From Pteria penguin (taxonomy: Eukaryota > Mollusca > Bivalvia > Pterioida > Pteriidae): a DNA stretch of 64,000 bases. The stretch lies in contig CM068589.1 of NCBI GenBank assembly GCA_035048485.1, forward strand, positions 7,372,224 through 7,436,223, written 5' to 3'. The notes below the pieces were generated by a model. The model saw only the letters and a program-made list of their open reading frames with translations, was not told the origin of the DNA and did not search any database. Below are positions 47,901-58,625 of this stretch, piece after piece. The stretch's first letter is position 1. Every line of letters begins with the position of its first letter. Made by a program: the position numbers and the translations under genes.

Positions 47901-50761
47901 TATTTACCGCAACCATCACACGTCTTTGGGCAGAGATTTCTGATATTGGGATCAGAGCAAGAGCCTCCTAAGGCAGTCAGCGAGTACCTACAAAGATCAT
48001 AACTCTTGTCCTGACATGTCTCTGTGGAACTGACCGTCTCATCTATTATTAATTTGTAATCTGAAATGTCATATTTTTATGTATTCACAGCTGCTGATGA
48101 ACATTTTACACAAGAGGTAGTTACAGTCATGAATATATATACAGGAAGATCTCAGCTATGAGGTTTATGAGTGTTCTGTATTAATTAAACAATCTGCCTC
48201 TCCGTCTGTCTAACGTTTTAATTTGATGTCAGTATGAGTCTTGATCCCGGGCAGCACGTCAACAACACTCACTACTTCCGATGGTTCCGTTGCATGGCTT
48301 GAAATTTATAAGCCGTGCTCCAGGCAAGTCTTGCCGCCACGAAATAAATTGGTGTATCACATGACAAATAGTACTTGGTAAGTCTTACTACTTGCTATAA
48401 TTAATGATAAAATCAGCAATACTCTTGCGAAGTATATTGATTATGTTTGTAAGGTTATACATGCTTGTCTTTTGTCATAGTAGTTCCCACAACAATGTAT
48501 CACGGTGACATTCATGTACCCTAGGACATGTTCAGGAGGAGTCAGTGATGGACACACAACAATGCATCACGGGGACATTCATGTACCCTAGGACATGTTC
48601 AGGAGGAGTCAGTGATGGACAAACAACAATGCATCACGGGGACATTCATGTACCCTATGACATGTTCAGGAGGAGTCAGTGAGGAACCCACAACAATGTG
48701 TCACGGAGATATTCATGTAGCCCAGGACGTGTTCAGGAGGAGTTTGTAAGGAACACACAACAATGTATCACCGGGAGATTCATATACCTTAGGAAGTCTT
48801 GAGAAAGAGTAAGTGATGAACACACAACAGTGTATAACGGGGATTTTCATATACACTAGGACGTGTTCAGGAGGAGTCAGTGAGGAACCCACAACAATGT
48901 ATCACAGGGACATTTATATACACCAAGACGTGTTCAAGAGGTACCCTAGGATGTGTTTAGGGGGAGTCAGTGAGGAGCCCAAAACAATGTATCACAAGGA
49001 CATTAATGTACCCTAGGACGTGTTCAGAAGGAGTCAGTGAGGAACACACAACAATGTATCACGGGGATATTCATATACTCTATGACGTGTTCAGGAGGAA
49101 TCTGTATGTCTAACTACACCCGCCAGAAACATGTAGGCGATTCAAATATGTTCGAACTCTGCAACTACAAGACGAATATGCATATGTATAGAAAGCGTTA
49201 AGGTGACGTCTTATTAGAAGATGTATATAAGTTACATATAGGATACATATGCATGCATATTAGAAAAAAGAAATCTCACCTGTGTGGCTTTTATCACATA
49301 AGTTATGGTTACAGTGGTCTCCTTGACAACATTGACTACATCGTACTGGACTAGACTGGCGTTTACCAATCAAAATATTGTTGTTTGGTTTAAAGCGTAC
49401 CTGTAAAGAATAGGTTCCTTACCAGAGGTGTTGAAGTAAATTATGAATATACGAAACTGTGGACGGATGTAATGATGTATCGAGAAAAGGGGGCAGCCTC
49501 GAGCCAATGGTAGAGCGAGAACTGTCATGGAGTAAACATGCTACGATATGTTGGTGGTTGGTGAAAATGACTGTCAAAAATTCTAAAATCTCAGGTCATT
49601 TTTCACCATCCCACCTTTTTATCCCTGTGGATAAGTATTACTGACTGCATTCACCAATTTGGTTCACGTCTGCTTGTAAGATTATTGATGAAGGTTTTTA
49701 CTCGAGTCATGCATGTGTGGTCTATATTGTCAATTCTACCTCTTATATGTGCGCTGTACTTTTGAAGTCGATTTACATTTCATGATTTTACATTTCATAC
49801 CTGGATAGGTTTATCTGTTCAAGACTAACATAAAAAGAATTTTCTCAAATATTTACAGTTCTCATAAAGTGTCGGTGTGGCTTAGTGGATGAGGTGCTCG
49901 GCTTGTAACCGAATGGTTCCGCGTTCGACCCCGCCGTGGACACATCGGTATCCTGTCTTTCGGATAAACAGTAAAAGCCGAGGTCTCGTTTCACAGTTGA
50001 CGTGACACGTAATAGACCTCTCACTGATTCGGATGGGTCCCTTGCGAAAGTACTAAAGGCATATGCCGTGAACATATAGGTGAAATAATCGTGGAGTGAC
50101 GTAAAACTATGATCAAGTAATCAACGAATCAATCTTCATTTCACATTCACATTTCAAATTGGTAAATGTTTGGGGTTTTTTTTATTATTAAATTGCTTCA
50201 TTGTTAAGAAATCCGTATTTCCTCTCTGGAGCAGCCATGAGAAGAAAACATTGTTTCAGATATATACTGTATGAACAGGCTTACCTTCTCCGTGGCTCAT
50301 CTTAATTTGTATAATGTCGGTACAGAGTGCAGGTACTCCTGAGCATAGCATATCTGTAATATACAGTGTATTATTTTAGTATATTTAAAAGAGAGTTTAT
50401 GAAGTCTTTTATTAACGTTAACGTTTGGTACACAAAAAGCATATCTGTGATACATGTTTCCCCTGATTCTGATCTCACTGATACATGTGAAAATATTATA
50501 AGTTTGGCATTAGTTTTAAGATTTTGATGGAGATCCAGTTTTTCTGCAATTTGCGATGAATTAATGTATCTTTAAAACAGTGTATGCATAGATTACAATA
50601 TATAAAAGATGAAACAGAAATCTATAGATGAAGTAATACTCCAGCAAACTACGAACTTTCTGCATACAAACCTCATCATGAGAACATTCGACAACTGACG
50701 TGCAGTTCTGTGGAGTGTTGACTGTATTACATTTCAAACATCGTGGTCCCTTCATCTCAAC
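35903..50761 (-). CDS. modular LU / ShKT-like / TSP1 protein, seven exons, two disabling lesions
   Basis: Minus-strand exons: 50761-50657 (LU/Ly6 first half, CLKCNTVNTPQNC), 49400-49280 (LU second half, CSQCCQGDHCNHNLC), 48042-47908 (ShKT-like, six Cys), 47290-47166 (second ShKT-like, frameshifted), 45042-44872 (TSP1, in-frame TGA at the conserved second Trp), 36815-36642 (TSP1, WTSWSAWSEC), 36087-35903 (TSP1, WGSWSSWGYC, then stop TAG). Exons 3, 5 and 6 are multiples of three and the repeat exons share phase 1, the usual shuffling phase. Exon 4 is 125 bases, one short. The last TSP1 lacks one Cys. The 5' end with a signal peptide was not found. Such proteins are normally secreted or cell-surface. 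It is a decaying gene, a null allele or an assembly with errors; exon identities are firm. Confidence 0.8.
37095..37361 (-). mobile_element. SINE family B, full length with perfect target duplication
   Basis: A reverse copy flanked by the 14-bp duplication TAGCATTATCTTAT at 37081-37094 and 37362-37375. It shows the B-box complement (GGGACTCGAATCCC), the AAGACAGGAC block and the tail TTGATTGATTTTTG. It lies in the intron between the second and third TSP1 exons. Confidence 0.92.
37960..38343 (-). pseudogene. reverse-transcriptase fragment (Penelope-like type)
   Basis: A 127-codon open stretch carries the RT catalytic box in YRYIDDLLSINNP, then IYPSELEVKETTES, SYLDIMLSFD, LYDKRDDFNF and YGVFISQLIRY. 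These are blocks of the same protein type as the copy at 51715-52643. The N-terminal palm and the C-terminal end are absent, so this is a dead fragment. It lies in a TSP1-gene intron. Assignment to Penelope-like elements is from recall; the RT call itself is firm. Confidence 0.78.
38540..39129. repeat. diverged tandem repeat of about 160 bp, split by the transposon
   Basis: Two to three units share GGGCATAACTC, ATCATGATG-type words, AATTTCAAATTAAT and GCAGAGATATAGCACGGAAA. The last unit breaks off at 39129 and resumes at 44731 (AATTCAGTATTTGC, GTTGCAG, GCACGGAAA), which shows the empty site of the transposon at 39130-44728. Confidence 0.7.
39406..41655 (+). pseudogene. THAP-domain transposase remnant
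   Basis: Exon-like segments: 39406-39712 (THAP finger: MVKHCCVFRCSN, then AVNRADFIPNENTRICSK, donor GTAAAAC), 40567-40688, 41083-41274 (coiled-coil ENQQLREELQRVKAEL, then DNDAMMKFYTVIPTF) and about 41570-41655 (MMVYWRG). The FYT..PTF and YWRG blocks typify THAP-linked DDE transposases. Lesions: a TAG where the finger has its conserved Trp, a 7-base insertion between CSK and HF of the C2CH site, and further stops. The DDE catalytic region after YWRG is missing, so it cannot be active. Confidence 0.78.
40187..40330. mobile_element. MITE nested in the transposon
   Basis: It starts GCCAGTAGCAGATTTAG and ends CTGGATCCGCCAGTGC, imperfect inverted ends of the same type as 16086-16312. It falls between the first two transposase exons. 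Confidence 0.6.
42180..44403 (-). pseudogene. transposon-borne SWIM zinc-finger protein remnant
   Basis: Minus-strand segments: 44403-43992 (two overlapping frames, NAKGLERTEQHFDGGDVSN), about 43380-43236 (FVYIGAFCMASFKKQRY, then TYCQCSIG), 42833-42575 (LGQSCSLVGALLFALHALG, then SCTSRPCRLNVPR and EFGPRHPSQRE) and about 42350-42180. Joined, the CQCS and GQSCSL parts form a SWIM finger C-x-C-x-x-x-x-x-x-x-C-x-H in which the final His is Leu. A TAG interrupts the stretch after RATSLS. It runs toward the THAP gene. A YqaJ nuclease part is not recognisable. Confidence 0.68.
45077..45860. mobile_element. 784-bp MITE with perfect 22-bp inverted ends and CpG-rich subterminal motifs
   Basis: Both ends read GGGTGCAGTCCTAACATAAC inward, perfect over 22 bp. 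Just inside each end, CGTGAACG- and CGCGTTAACGCG-type motifs recur many times, while the centre is AT-only (ATAAATAA runs, 45240-45480). It has no coding capacity. It lies 35 bases upstream of the first TSP1 exon acceptor, inside the intron. Confidence 0.85.
46157..46945 (-). pseudogene. retroelement copy 1, 3' part (Penelope-like RT)
   Basis: About 790 bases are nearly identical to 51085-51890. On the minus strand they encode the C-terminal end of the RT protein (KVKGSDNVILSCNKIVKRLL, then RQYDIEIIKKTIGLVFGP and RCTLTNRAVGTI), followed by a 3' UTR. The left end starts with AAGAGGAGTTACCGGCTCAG, the terminal sequence of copy 2. It is 5' truncated, in the intron between the second ShKT-like and first TSP1 exons. 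Confidence 0.8.
47413..47684 (+). mobile_element. SINE family B, best-preserved copy with perfect target duplication
   Basis: A 272-bp copy flanked by the 14-bp duplication ACGTTTAACTTGGA at 47399-47412 and 47685-47698. The tRNA-like head has A-box TGGCCTAGTGG and B-box GGTTCGACTCC. The body has CTGTCTTTCGGATGAGACAG, CGTGTCACGGTAGGCGTGGC and TCACTGCTTCGGGTGGGTCC. The end reads GTGGAGTGACGTAAAAC plus an AATCAAAC tail. I use it as the family reference. Confidence 0.95.
48488..49115. repeat. 67-bp tandem array (about nine units)
   Basis: The unit starts ACAACAATGCATCACGGGGA, then CATTCATGTACCCTAGGACA, then TGTTCAGGAGGAGTCAGTGA. Copies diverge toward the right. It lies between the LU and first ShKT-like exons of the modular gene. 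Confidence 0.92.
49872..50125 (+). mobile_element. SINE family B, diverged
   Basis: A forward copy from GTCGGTGTGGCTTAGTGG (A-box) through GGTTCCGCGTTCGACCCC (B-box), CTGTCTTTCGGATAAACAG and GTGGAGTGACGTAAAACT. No clean target duplication was found. It lies in the LU intron. Confidence 0.85.
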
Positions 50762-51022
50762 CTCTAGATATAAAAAGAAATAGAAAATATCATCCCTTCC
50801 TCTAGATATAAGTAGGAAATACCATTCCAATCTCTAAATATAAAAAGAAAACTATTCCAATCTCTAGATATAAAAACAATATCATTTCAACCTTTAGATA
50901 CAAAAAGAATATTATTTCAGTCTCTGGATATAAAAAGAATATCATTTCAGGCTCCAGATATAAGAAGCATATCATTTCAACCTCTAGATATAAAAAGGAT
51001 ATCAATTCAATCTCTAGATATC
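50762..51022 (-). repeat. 29-bp array made of a splice-acceptor region
   Basis: About nine units, on the minus strand TTTTTATATCTAGAG followed by GTTGAAATGA-type sequence. The last unit is the acceptor of the LU exon (AG at 50763-50762, exon from 50761). Each unit repeats the pyrimidine tract, the AG and the first exon codons. A pure A run follows at 51025-51048. Confidence 0.88.
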
Positions 51023-51081
51023 AAAAAAAAAAAAAAAAAAAAAAAAAATCCCGGAACATACATATATACTATACTGACCAG

Positions 51082-52945
51082 AAAGAAAAAAGAGGAGTTA
51101 CGTGCTCAGTTATGTGGCAGAAGTCACCATGGAGCTATACAATACATGATTATAAATAATGTACTAGCACATATAAACATTACAAAAATATTTGATTGTA
51201 GTGCAGTTACGATACCGACTTAGGACGGTCATTTAATTTGACAAAAGCCAAACAAATGCTGTGGTTAACTAGTTTACGAGCCCATCTTCCCACTCACCGT
51301 AACAGCAGAACAATCAAACGACGTACATTTAAAAAATTTATAAATAATTCTCCATGTAAAGAACAAGGGTCAACAGGTATCGCATATTGAGAGGTCATAA
51401 AAATATAAACACGTAAGGCATTGTAAAACACATAATGATATAAAAATATATGCGACATCAACATGATAAACCGTGCTCTGCCAGTCTGAAAGCGAGCTAA
51501 GACCTAGATCTGTAGGAGTCCCTACTAACAGTCAGAGGGGACGAGGTTCAGGACCATGTCTCCTCTGAAAGAGGTTTGGTCAAGGCCCGTCATATAGTCC
51601 CCACCGCCATGTTAGTCAGCGTGCAACGTTCAAGTAAAAGTCTGCATAAGGCTGTAGAGGGGCCAAATACAAGACCTATAGTCTTTGTGATGATCTCAAT
51701 GTCATATTGTCTATTTAGATACGTTTGACTATTTTATTACATGATAAAATAACGTTATCGGAGCCTCTTACTTTCCTTAGTTTATATACGAGATCACCGT
51801 AAATATAAGGATGGGAAATTCCATTCGATACATAGTGTTGAAAAGAAATATTTCCAAAAATAGATAGACGTTCTGAATAAGATCTAAAGAATTTCCCGAA
51901 TGTTTTTCTAAGCTTGTGATATCTGTAAACCTGAGTTAAAAGTTTAGTAGTAATTTGTAAATTTCGTTTATGAAAGTCCAAAACATCGGTGCAGCCTCTG
52001 ACAAATCGAACTAATTGAGATATATAGATACCATATGATGGGAGTCGCGGGACATCGCCATCCAAGTAAGGAAAATTTACAATAGGAAATCCAAAATCCT
52101 CACGTTTATCATAAATATTAGTATATATAAGATGGTTGATAATTTTGATGTTCAAATCTAAGAAAGGTGTAGATTTATCTCAAGTATTAGCTTTATTCAA
52201 TGTTAGCTCTGGTGGATATATTTCTAATATAAATTGTTCGAATTCAGGGATGTCGATAGCCAAAATGTCATCCAGATATCTGCAAGTATTATTAAATTTG
52301 TCAATGTCAAATTGTCTATAACTTCATGAGAATTTTTAATTGACCAAAAGTAATTGATGTTACTATTATGAAATGCGACATCACAATATTTGATAATATG
52401 ATCTTTTATAGCAGTTAGATTAACCGTAATATGATTCGATAGTACCGTAGTAGAGCAGTGCCTAGAATTAGATATAAAACATGGTTTCTGTGGACTTTTA
52501 TGTAGTTTTGGGAGCCAACACATGGTTGGTATATCAGATTTATCAGTAACAAACACATAATTATACAAAACTTCGTAATATGTCAATCTTAAACATTTCC
52601 ATTCAATTCTGTATATGAAGTAGTCTACAATAAAACGTAACACATAAAACGCTGACTTTCCCTTGATTTATAAAAATGTTTGAAATGCAAGGCATTCACT
52701 GATTCCAATATCATCCATGGTTTAAATTTTCAATATCATTCAGTGATTCAAGTTTTCAATATCATTTAGTAGTTCAGGTTTTCAATATCATTCAGTGGTT
52801 CAAGCTTTCAATATCATTCATTGGTTCAAGTATTCCTCTACGGTATTAAAGCATATGGGAATATGGATTTAGTTATATTCATGTATTGTATAGCTCCATG
52901 GTGCCACATAACTGAGCCAGTAACTCTTTTTTCTTTCACAATTAT
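51082..52945 (-). mobile_element. retroelement copy 2 with inverted terminal repeats and decayed RT
   Basis: The first about 75 bases (AAGAGGAGTTACGTGCTCAG, then TATACAATACATG) recur in reverse complement at about 52868-52943, bounding 1.86 kb. The minus strand encodes RT pieces: MCWLPKLHKSP and ISNSRHCSTT (52643-52330), CRYLDDILAIDIPEFEQF in another frame (about 52300-52200), then IYDKREDFGFPIVNFPYL and YGIYISQLVRFVRGC (52155-51715). The palm between the N-terminal part and YLDD is deleted. Inverted or direct terminal repeats are known in Penelope-like elements; the clade is from recall. Confidence 0.8.
52700..52832. repeat. 27-bp tandem array (about five units)
   Basis: The unit is TTCAAGTTTTCAATATCATT followed by CAGTGG. 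It lies directly inside the right end of retroelement copy 2. Confidence 0.85.
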
Positions 52946-53865
52946 TGGTAGATAAATGCACAGATATTTGCTTGTATTTTTAGATCTCGCTCAGGTTTGA
53001 AATCAGTTACGGGAAAATACATATGATCGTGTAAGTTTTATTTCCTATTCAAATTAAAATTTTTTGGGGTTATAAAATGCATTACTATGTCTGTCGCAGA
53101 GATCCCAATTGCAGAAATTTTCATCACAACACGTTACAAACCACTTCGGGTGATCTTTTCCCATGATTATAGCGCTGCCTATTAGGTACTATAACTTTAC
53201 ATTGCTGTAAGGTAACACAGACAAATGTCAATGAAGATGCATTAAGACATTGAATCTATCATAGTTTTACAATTATGTGGTGTTAAGCCTCATCTGAATA
53301 ACAATTTATATGACGAGAGTCTCGCTGATGAAAAGTTGCTACCCGAAGTATGTATGGTCCACTTTGTCGTTAATATGTCGACACAATGGTGCCCTTATGA
53401 CGTACCCATCCGAGAAATACTCATCAGTTTTCAAGGTATATTATCTAGAAATTCTTTTCAAAACTTCTGACGTATATTGTATATTTCTTTTTAAAAAGTG
53501 ACGTGGCACTGACAGATCAGGCAGAACATTGAGGATAATACCGCTTTAATCAAACAAATATAGTATCTATAGCGAACAGAGTACAGAACATTTAAATTCA
53601 TAATCATGATAAATAATAATGATAATAATAATAAATTTCAATACATAACTGATTTATTAAAATAATTAATGATAAAATAAAGTTAGCTCGTCCAATTGCA
53701 GCGTGGTCATTCTAGCACATTAGTCGCCGTCTTTGTGAAACATCTTTAAGGCTGAAGTTTGCATCACAATTAAAATAAAATAATGGAGTGTCATATCTGT
53801 TGATCTTAGACCAAATCTGAAAACCGTTAATGTTATGTCACAATAAACCTCAAACTAGGCACCCA

Positions 53866-54775
53866 AAGAAATCAAACCGGATATCAGGTGATCAAAGAGA
53901 AAATATAAGAACCGATATCTAGTGTTCAGAGTGATGAATTGATACCTGACGAGGATAACGAGTGAGGAAATCAGAACCGACAGCTGATGATTAGAGTAAG
54001 GAAATCCAAACCGACACCAGGTGAAAGCAGAACCGACATCAAGTGCTCAGTAATGAAATCAGAACCGCCACCCGGTGTTCAGAGTGGTGAAATCAGAACC
54101 GACATCAAGTGCTCAGAGTGATGAATGCAGAACCGATATCAAGTGGTCCGTGGTGAAATCAGAACAGCCACCAGGTGCTCAGAGTGGTGAAATCAGAACC
54201 GCCATCAAGTGGTCAGAGTGGTAAGAGCAGAACCGACATAAGTGCTCAGTGGTGAAATCAGAACCGCCACCAGGTGCTCAGAGTGGTGAAATCAGAACAG
54301 CCACCAGGTGCTTAGAGTGGTGAAATCAGAACCGCCACCAGGTGCTCAGAGTGATGAAATCAGAACCGCCATCAAGTGATCAGAGTGGTGAGAGCAGAAC
54401 CGACATAAGTGCTCAGTGGTGAAATCAGAACCGCCACCAGGTGCTCAGAGTGGTGAAATCAGAACAGCCACCAGGTGCTCAGAGTGGTGAAATCAGAACA
54501 GTCATCAAGTGGTCAGAGTGATGAAAGCAGAACCGACATAAGTGCTCAGTGGTGAAATCAGAACAGCCACCAGGTGCTCAGATTGAAAAAATCAGAACCG
54601 ACTTCAGATGTTCAGAGTGAGAAAATCAGAACAGAAGTAAAGTGTTCAGTGGAACAGAATTAAAACCCACACCAGGTGCTCAGAGCGATCAAATCAAAAC
54701 CATTTTCAGAGTGAGGATATCATAATCGGCACCACGTGCTCAGAGTGAAGAAATCAGAACCGACACCAGTTTCAA
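53866..54775. repeat. 34-bp tandem array (about 26 units)
   Basis: The unit is GTGCTCAGAGTGGTGAAATC then AGAACCGCCACCAG. Several units lack the AGAGTG part. Blocks of two to three variant units repeat at about 190 bp (54190-54380 against 54380-54560). From 52950 to 53860 no feature is recognised. Confidence 0.93.
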
Positions 54776-55184
54776 CAACTGCAATCCCTTTAGAATCCAA
54801 GGGTCCATGAATGACTACCGTGGCATAGGTATACCATGCCAGCTATCTTCGTAATTTGTTTTTTATAATATCGTTTAAGCTGGATTCTGTCATATGTTTC
54901 AGTGAAACCTTTAACACCCTGGATTCTGTCATATGTTTCTGTGACATCTCTTACCTCCTCGCTTTTTTATTATTTGTTCCCATTTGATAATGGCCAAGTG
55001 GCAGAAACTTTGTGTACATCCAGTGTTTCTTGTAATTTATATATCAAGAAGCTTTTTCATAGTGACGACCCATACTATATGTTTTCTCTAACCTCAGAGC
55101 GAACGAAATCTCAACAATTACCATAACTATGACTTTATTATAGATGGTCATACTGGACCTCCGATAAGAAGACTATAATGGATA

Positions 55185-56215
55185 GTGCTGGTAATAAAAA
55201 TTATAGGGAGTGTTTATTGGATAGAGGTGGTAGGAAAAAATATAGGGAGTGTTTATAAGATAGAAGCGGTAGGGAAAGTTATAGGGAGTGTTTATTGGAT
55301 AGAGGTGGTAAGAAAAAATAGAGGGAGTGTTTTATGGATAGAGGTAGTAGGGAAAATTATAGGCAGTGTTTATTGGATAGAGGTGGTAGGAAAAATTATA
55401 GGTAGTGTTTATTGGATAGAGATGGTAGGAACAAATATAGGGAGTGTTTATTAGAAAGAGGTGGTAAGAAAAATTGTAGGGAGTGTTTATTGGATAGAGG
55501 TAGTAGGGAAAATTATAGGGAGTGTTTATTGGATAGAGGTGGTAGGAAAAATATAGGTAGTGTTTATTGGATAGAGGTGGTAGGAAAAAATATAGGAAGT
55601 GTTTATTAGATAGAGGTGGTAAGAAAAATGGTAGGGAGTGTTTATTAGATAGAGGTGGTAAGAAAAATGGTAGGGAGTGTTTATTAGATAGGGGTGGTAA
55701 GAAAAATGGTAGGGAGTGTTTATTGGATAGACGTAGTAGGGAAAATAATAGGGAGTGTTTATTGGATAGAGGTGGTAGGAAAAAATATAGGGAGTGTTTA
55801 TTAGATAGAGGTGGTAAGAAAAATGGTAGAGAGTGTTTATTGGATAGACGTAGTAGGGAAAATAATAGGGAGTGTTTATTGGATAGAGGTGGTAGGAAAA
55901 AATATAGCTATTGTTTATTGGATAGAGGTGGTAGGAAAAAATATGGGAGTGCTTATTAGATAGAGGTGGTAAGAAAAATTGTAGGGAGTGTTTATTGGAT
56001 AGAGGTAGTAGGAAAAATTGTAGGGATTGTTTTTTTGGATAGAGGTTGTAGGAAAAGTAATAGGTAGTGTTTATTGGATAAAGATGGTAGGAAAAATTAT
56101 AGGGAGCGTTTATAGGAAAGAGGTTGTAGGAAAGGAGTGTTTATTGGATAGTGTTGATAGGAAGAATTATAGAAAGTCTTTATTGGATAGAAGTAGTAGG
56201 AAGAATTATAGGGAT
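55185..56215. repeat. 39-bp tandem array (about 26 units)
   Basis: The unit is GGGAGTGTTTATTGGATAGA then GGTGGTAGGAAAAATTATA. The period is divisible by three, so frames stay open over long runs (ECLLDRGGRKNYR type). No start context or splice signal suggests a protein. Confidence 0.94.
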
Positions 56216-56755
56216 CACTGGTATACTGATAACCGTACACTGTACCTGGATCACTGGTATATTGATAACCGTACACTGTACCTGGATCACTTGTATATTG
56301 ATAACCGTACACTGTACCTGGATCACTTGAATATTGATAACCGTACACTGTACCTGGATCATTGGTATATTGATAACCGTACACTGTACCTGGATCACTG
56401 GTATATTGATAACCGTACACTATACCTTGATCACTGGTTTATTGATAACCGAACACTGTACCTGGATCACTGGTATATTGATAACCGTACACTGTACCTG
56501 GATCACTGGTATATTGATAACCGTACACTGTACCTGGATCACTGGTATATTGATAACCGTACACTGTACCTGGATCACTTGTATATTGATAACCGTACAC
56601 TGTACCTGGATCATTGGTATATTGATAAGCGTACACTATACCTTGATCACTGGTTTATTGATAACCGTAAACTGTACCTGGATCACTGGTATATTGCTAA
56701 CCGTATAATGTACCTGAATCACTGGTATGTTGATAACCGTATACTGTACCTGGGA
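56213..56755. repeat. 36-bp tandem array (about 15 units), abutting the 39-bp array
   Basis: The unit is ATCACTGGTATATTGATAAC then CGTACACTGTACCTGG. It is open in several frames on both strands (DHWYIDNRTLYL on plus). It follows the 39-bp array with no unique sequence between. Confidence 0.95.
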
Positions 56756-56954
56756 AGACTCCCATTTATTTCTATAGTAACATCGTGTTTTTGGCCACGC
56801 CTCCTATTATACTGCTGGCTATTTCCAACTTGGACATGATTTTTGGTCAGTCTTGCAGAATCATTCTATGCACTACCTTATACAAAACATGATAAACATT
56901 TAATTTTTTTCTTATTGGTTAATACGAGAAGAAGATTGTTTACATTACATGGTG

Positions 56955-57165
56955 GTGGCACCAGCCTGGTGCATTGCTTGGTAAATCTCATCTTTTGCGA
57001 CGGACCAGCTCGTAGCAGTGAGGATACCTTTACAGCACAGTAAGCATGGTACAACGGGCGTCATAATTACTGTCTCTCTTGAAGATAAGTTAGATAAGAC
57101 TCAGGTGGGATAGAACCTTAGAAGACCATTCTCTCCTCAGCCAACTGAGCCAAAAATGTTAAGCA
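56955..57165 (-). mobile_element. SINE family B, highly degenerate
   Basis: The words GACGGACCAGCTCGTAGCAG, TGAGGATACCTTTACAG, TACTGTCTCTCTTGAAGA and CAACTGAGCC follow the order of family B in reverse. Identity is low. Confidence 0.45.
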
Positions 57166-57200
57166 TTAAGTTACGCATAGTGTGAAACCCCCGGGGTAGT

Positions 57201-57998
57201 TCGTACCTCACAAACCGGTACCATCTACTTCACAAACAGGTACGATCTACCCCATAAACCAGTACGATCTACCTCACAAACCGGCACGATCTACCCCCAA
57301 AAAACCGGCACGATCTATCTCACAAACCGATACGATCTGCCTCACAAACCGGCACAATTTGCCTCACGAACCGTTACGATCTATCTCACAATCCTTTACG
57401 ATCTATCTCACAATCCTTTACGATCTATCTCACAATCCTGTACGATCTATCTCACAATCCTGTACGATCTATCTCACAATCCTGTACGATCTATCTCACA
57501 ATCCTTTACGATCTATCTCACAATCCTGTACGATCTATCTCACAATCCTGTACGATCTATCTCACAAACCGGTACGATCTATCTCACAATCCTGTACGAT
57601 CTATCTCACAATCCTGTACTATCTATCTCACAATCCTGTACGATCTATCTCACAAACCGGTACGATCTATCTCACAATCCTGTACGATCTATCTCACAAT
57701 CCTGTACGATCTATCTCACAATCCTGTACGATCTATCTCACAAACCGGTACGATCTATCTCACAATCCTGTACGATCTATCTCACAATCCTGTACGATCT
57801 ATCTCACAATCCTGTACGATCTATCTCACAATCCTTTACGATCTATCTCACAATCCTTTACGATCTATCTCACAATCCTTTACGATCTATCTCACAATCC
57901 TGTACGATCTATCTCACAAACCGGTACGATCTATCTCACAAACCGGTACGATCTGCCTCACAATCCTGTACGATCTATCTCACAAACCGGTACGATCT
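57201..57998. repeat. 22-bp tandem array (about 36 units)
   Basis: The unit is TACGATCTATCTCACAATCC plus TG, with ACCGG and TTTACG variants. The period is not divisible by three, so one translation reads all three phases in turn without a stop, giving an apparent 229-codon frame. The left 160 bases are more diverged. Confidence 0.95.
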
Positions 57999-58127
57999 TC
58001 CCCGTGATTTCACACGATGTAAGTTACGTCGGTTTAAAATGTAAATAAGTTATTGCATCTATGTACGACTACTGATTATCTGCACAGTATACCGCCTTGA
58101 TAAATAATAAATCTCAAAATGTCAGAA

Positions 58128-58303
58128 AGGGACAGGCTTGGTGTAGTGGTTCAGCGCTTGGCTTGCGGCGTCAACGATCCGGGTTCGATTCCCAGATTGC
58201 GCCACTATGTTTAAGAGGTTGGTTACCTTCTACTTCCATGTCGCGATATATAACTTAAAAATTGTTCAAAGCGACGTAAAACACCAATCTACCAACCAAC
58301 CAA
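58128..58303 (+). mobile_element. SINE family A, full length with perfect target duplication
   Basis: A forward copy flanked by the 13-bp duplication CAAAATGTCAGAA at 58115-58127 and 58304-58316. A-box TGGTGTAGTGG, B-box GGTTCGATTCC and tail ACCAACCAAC are present. Confidence 0.93.
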
Positions 58304-58625
58304 CAAAATGTCAGAACCGTTCACTGAAGCTGAGTTCCAATCTTTACCATAGACTGAATCTACGGGTTGAATAAAGACACCCCCCTTATTCCTTAAAAAA
58401 AAACTCCTATAACGCTCATTTCATTTTTTGTATATCATCACAGCACTGATTTTAACTTATATACTTGATTAAAGTCCTTAAGCAAGCAATTTCTTTAAAA
58501 TCTTGATAGTTACGAGATATATAAGACGGGCAGGCAAACGGCAGACAGACAGACAGATCGAGCGATTGACCCCTATATCGTAGGCAACTAAGTGAGGAAT
58601 GCAATAAATGTGATCTTTATACGTG

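Noticed and set aside
50287..50345. possible exon on the minus strand (GVPALCTDIIQIKMSHGE)
   Set aside because: It has an acceptor and a GTAAG donor, but its phase (1) does not fit between the two LU exons, which join in phase 0.
56027..56839. 270-codon DHWYIDNRTLYL repeat protein
   Set aside because: It runs through the 39- and 36-bp arrays; competing frames are open on the opposite strand, and no start or splice evidence exists.
57359..58048. 229-codon frame with repeated SISQSCTIYL units
   Set aside because: The 22-bp array has no stop in any phase, so the frame is automatic.
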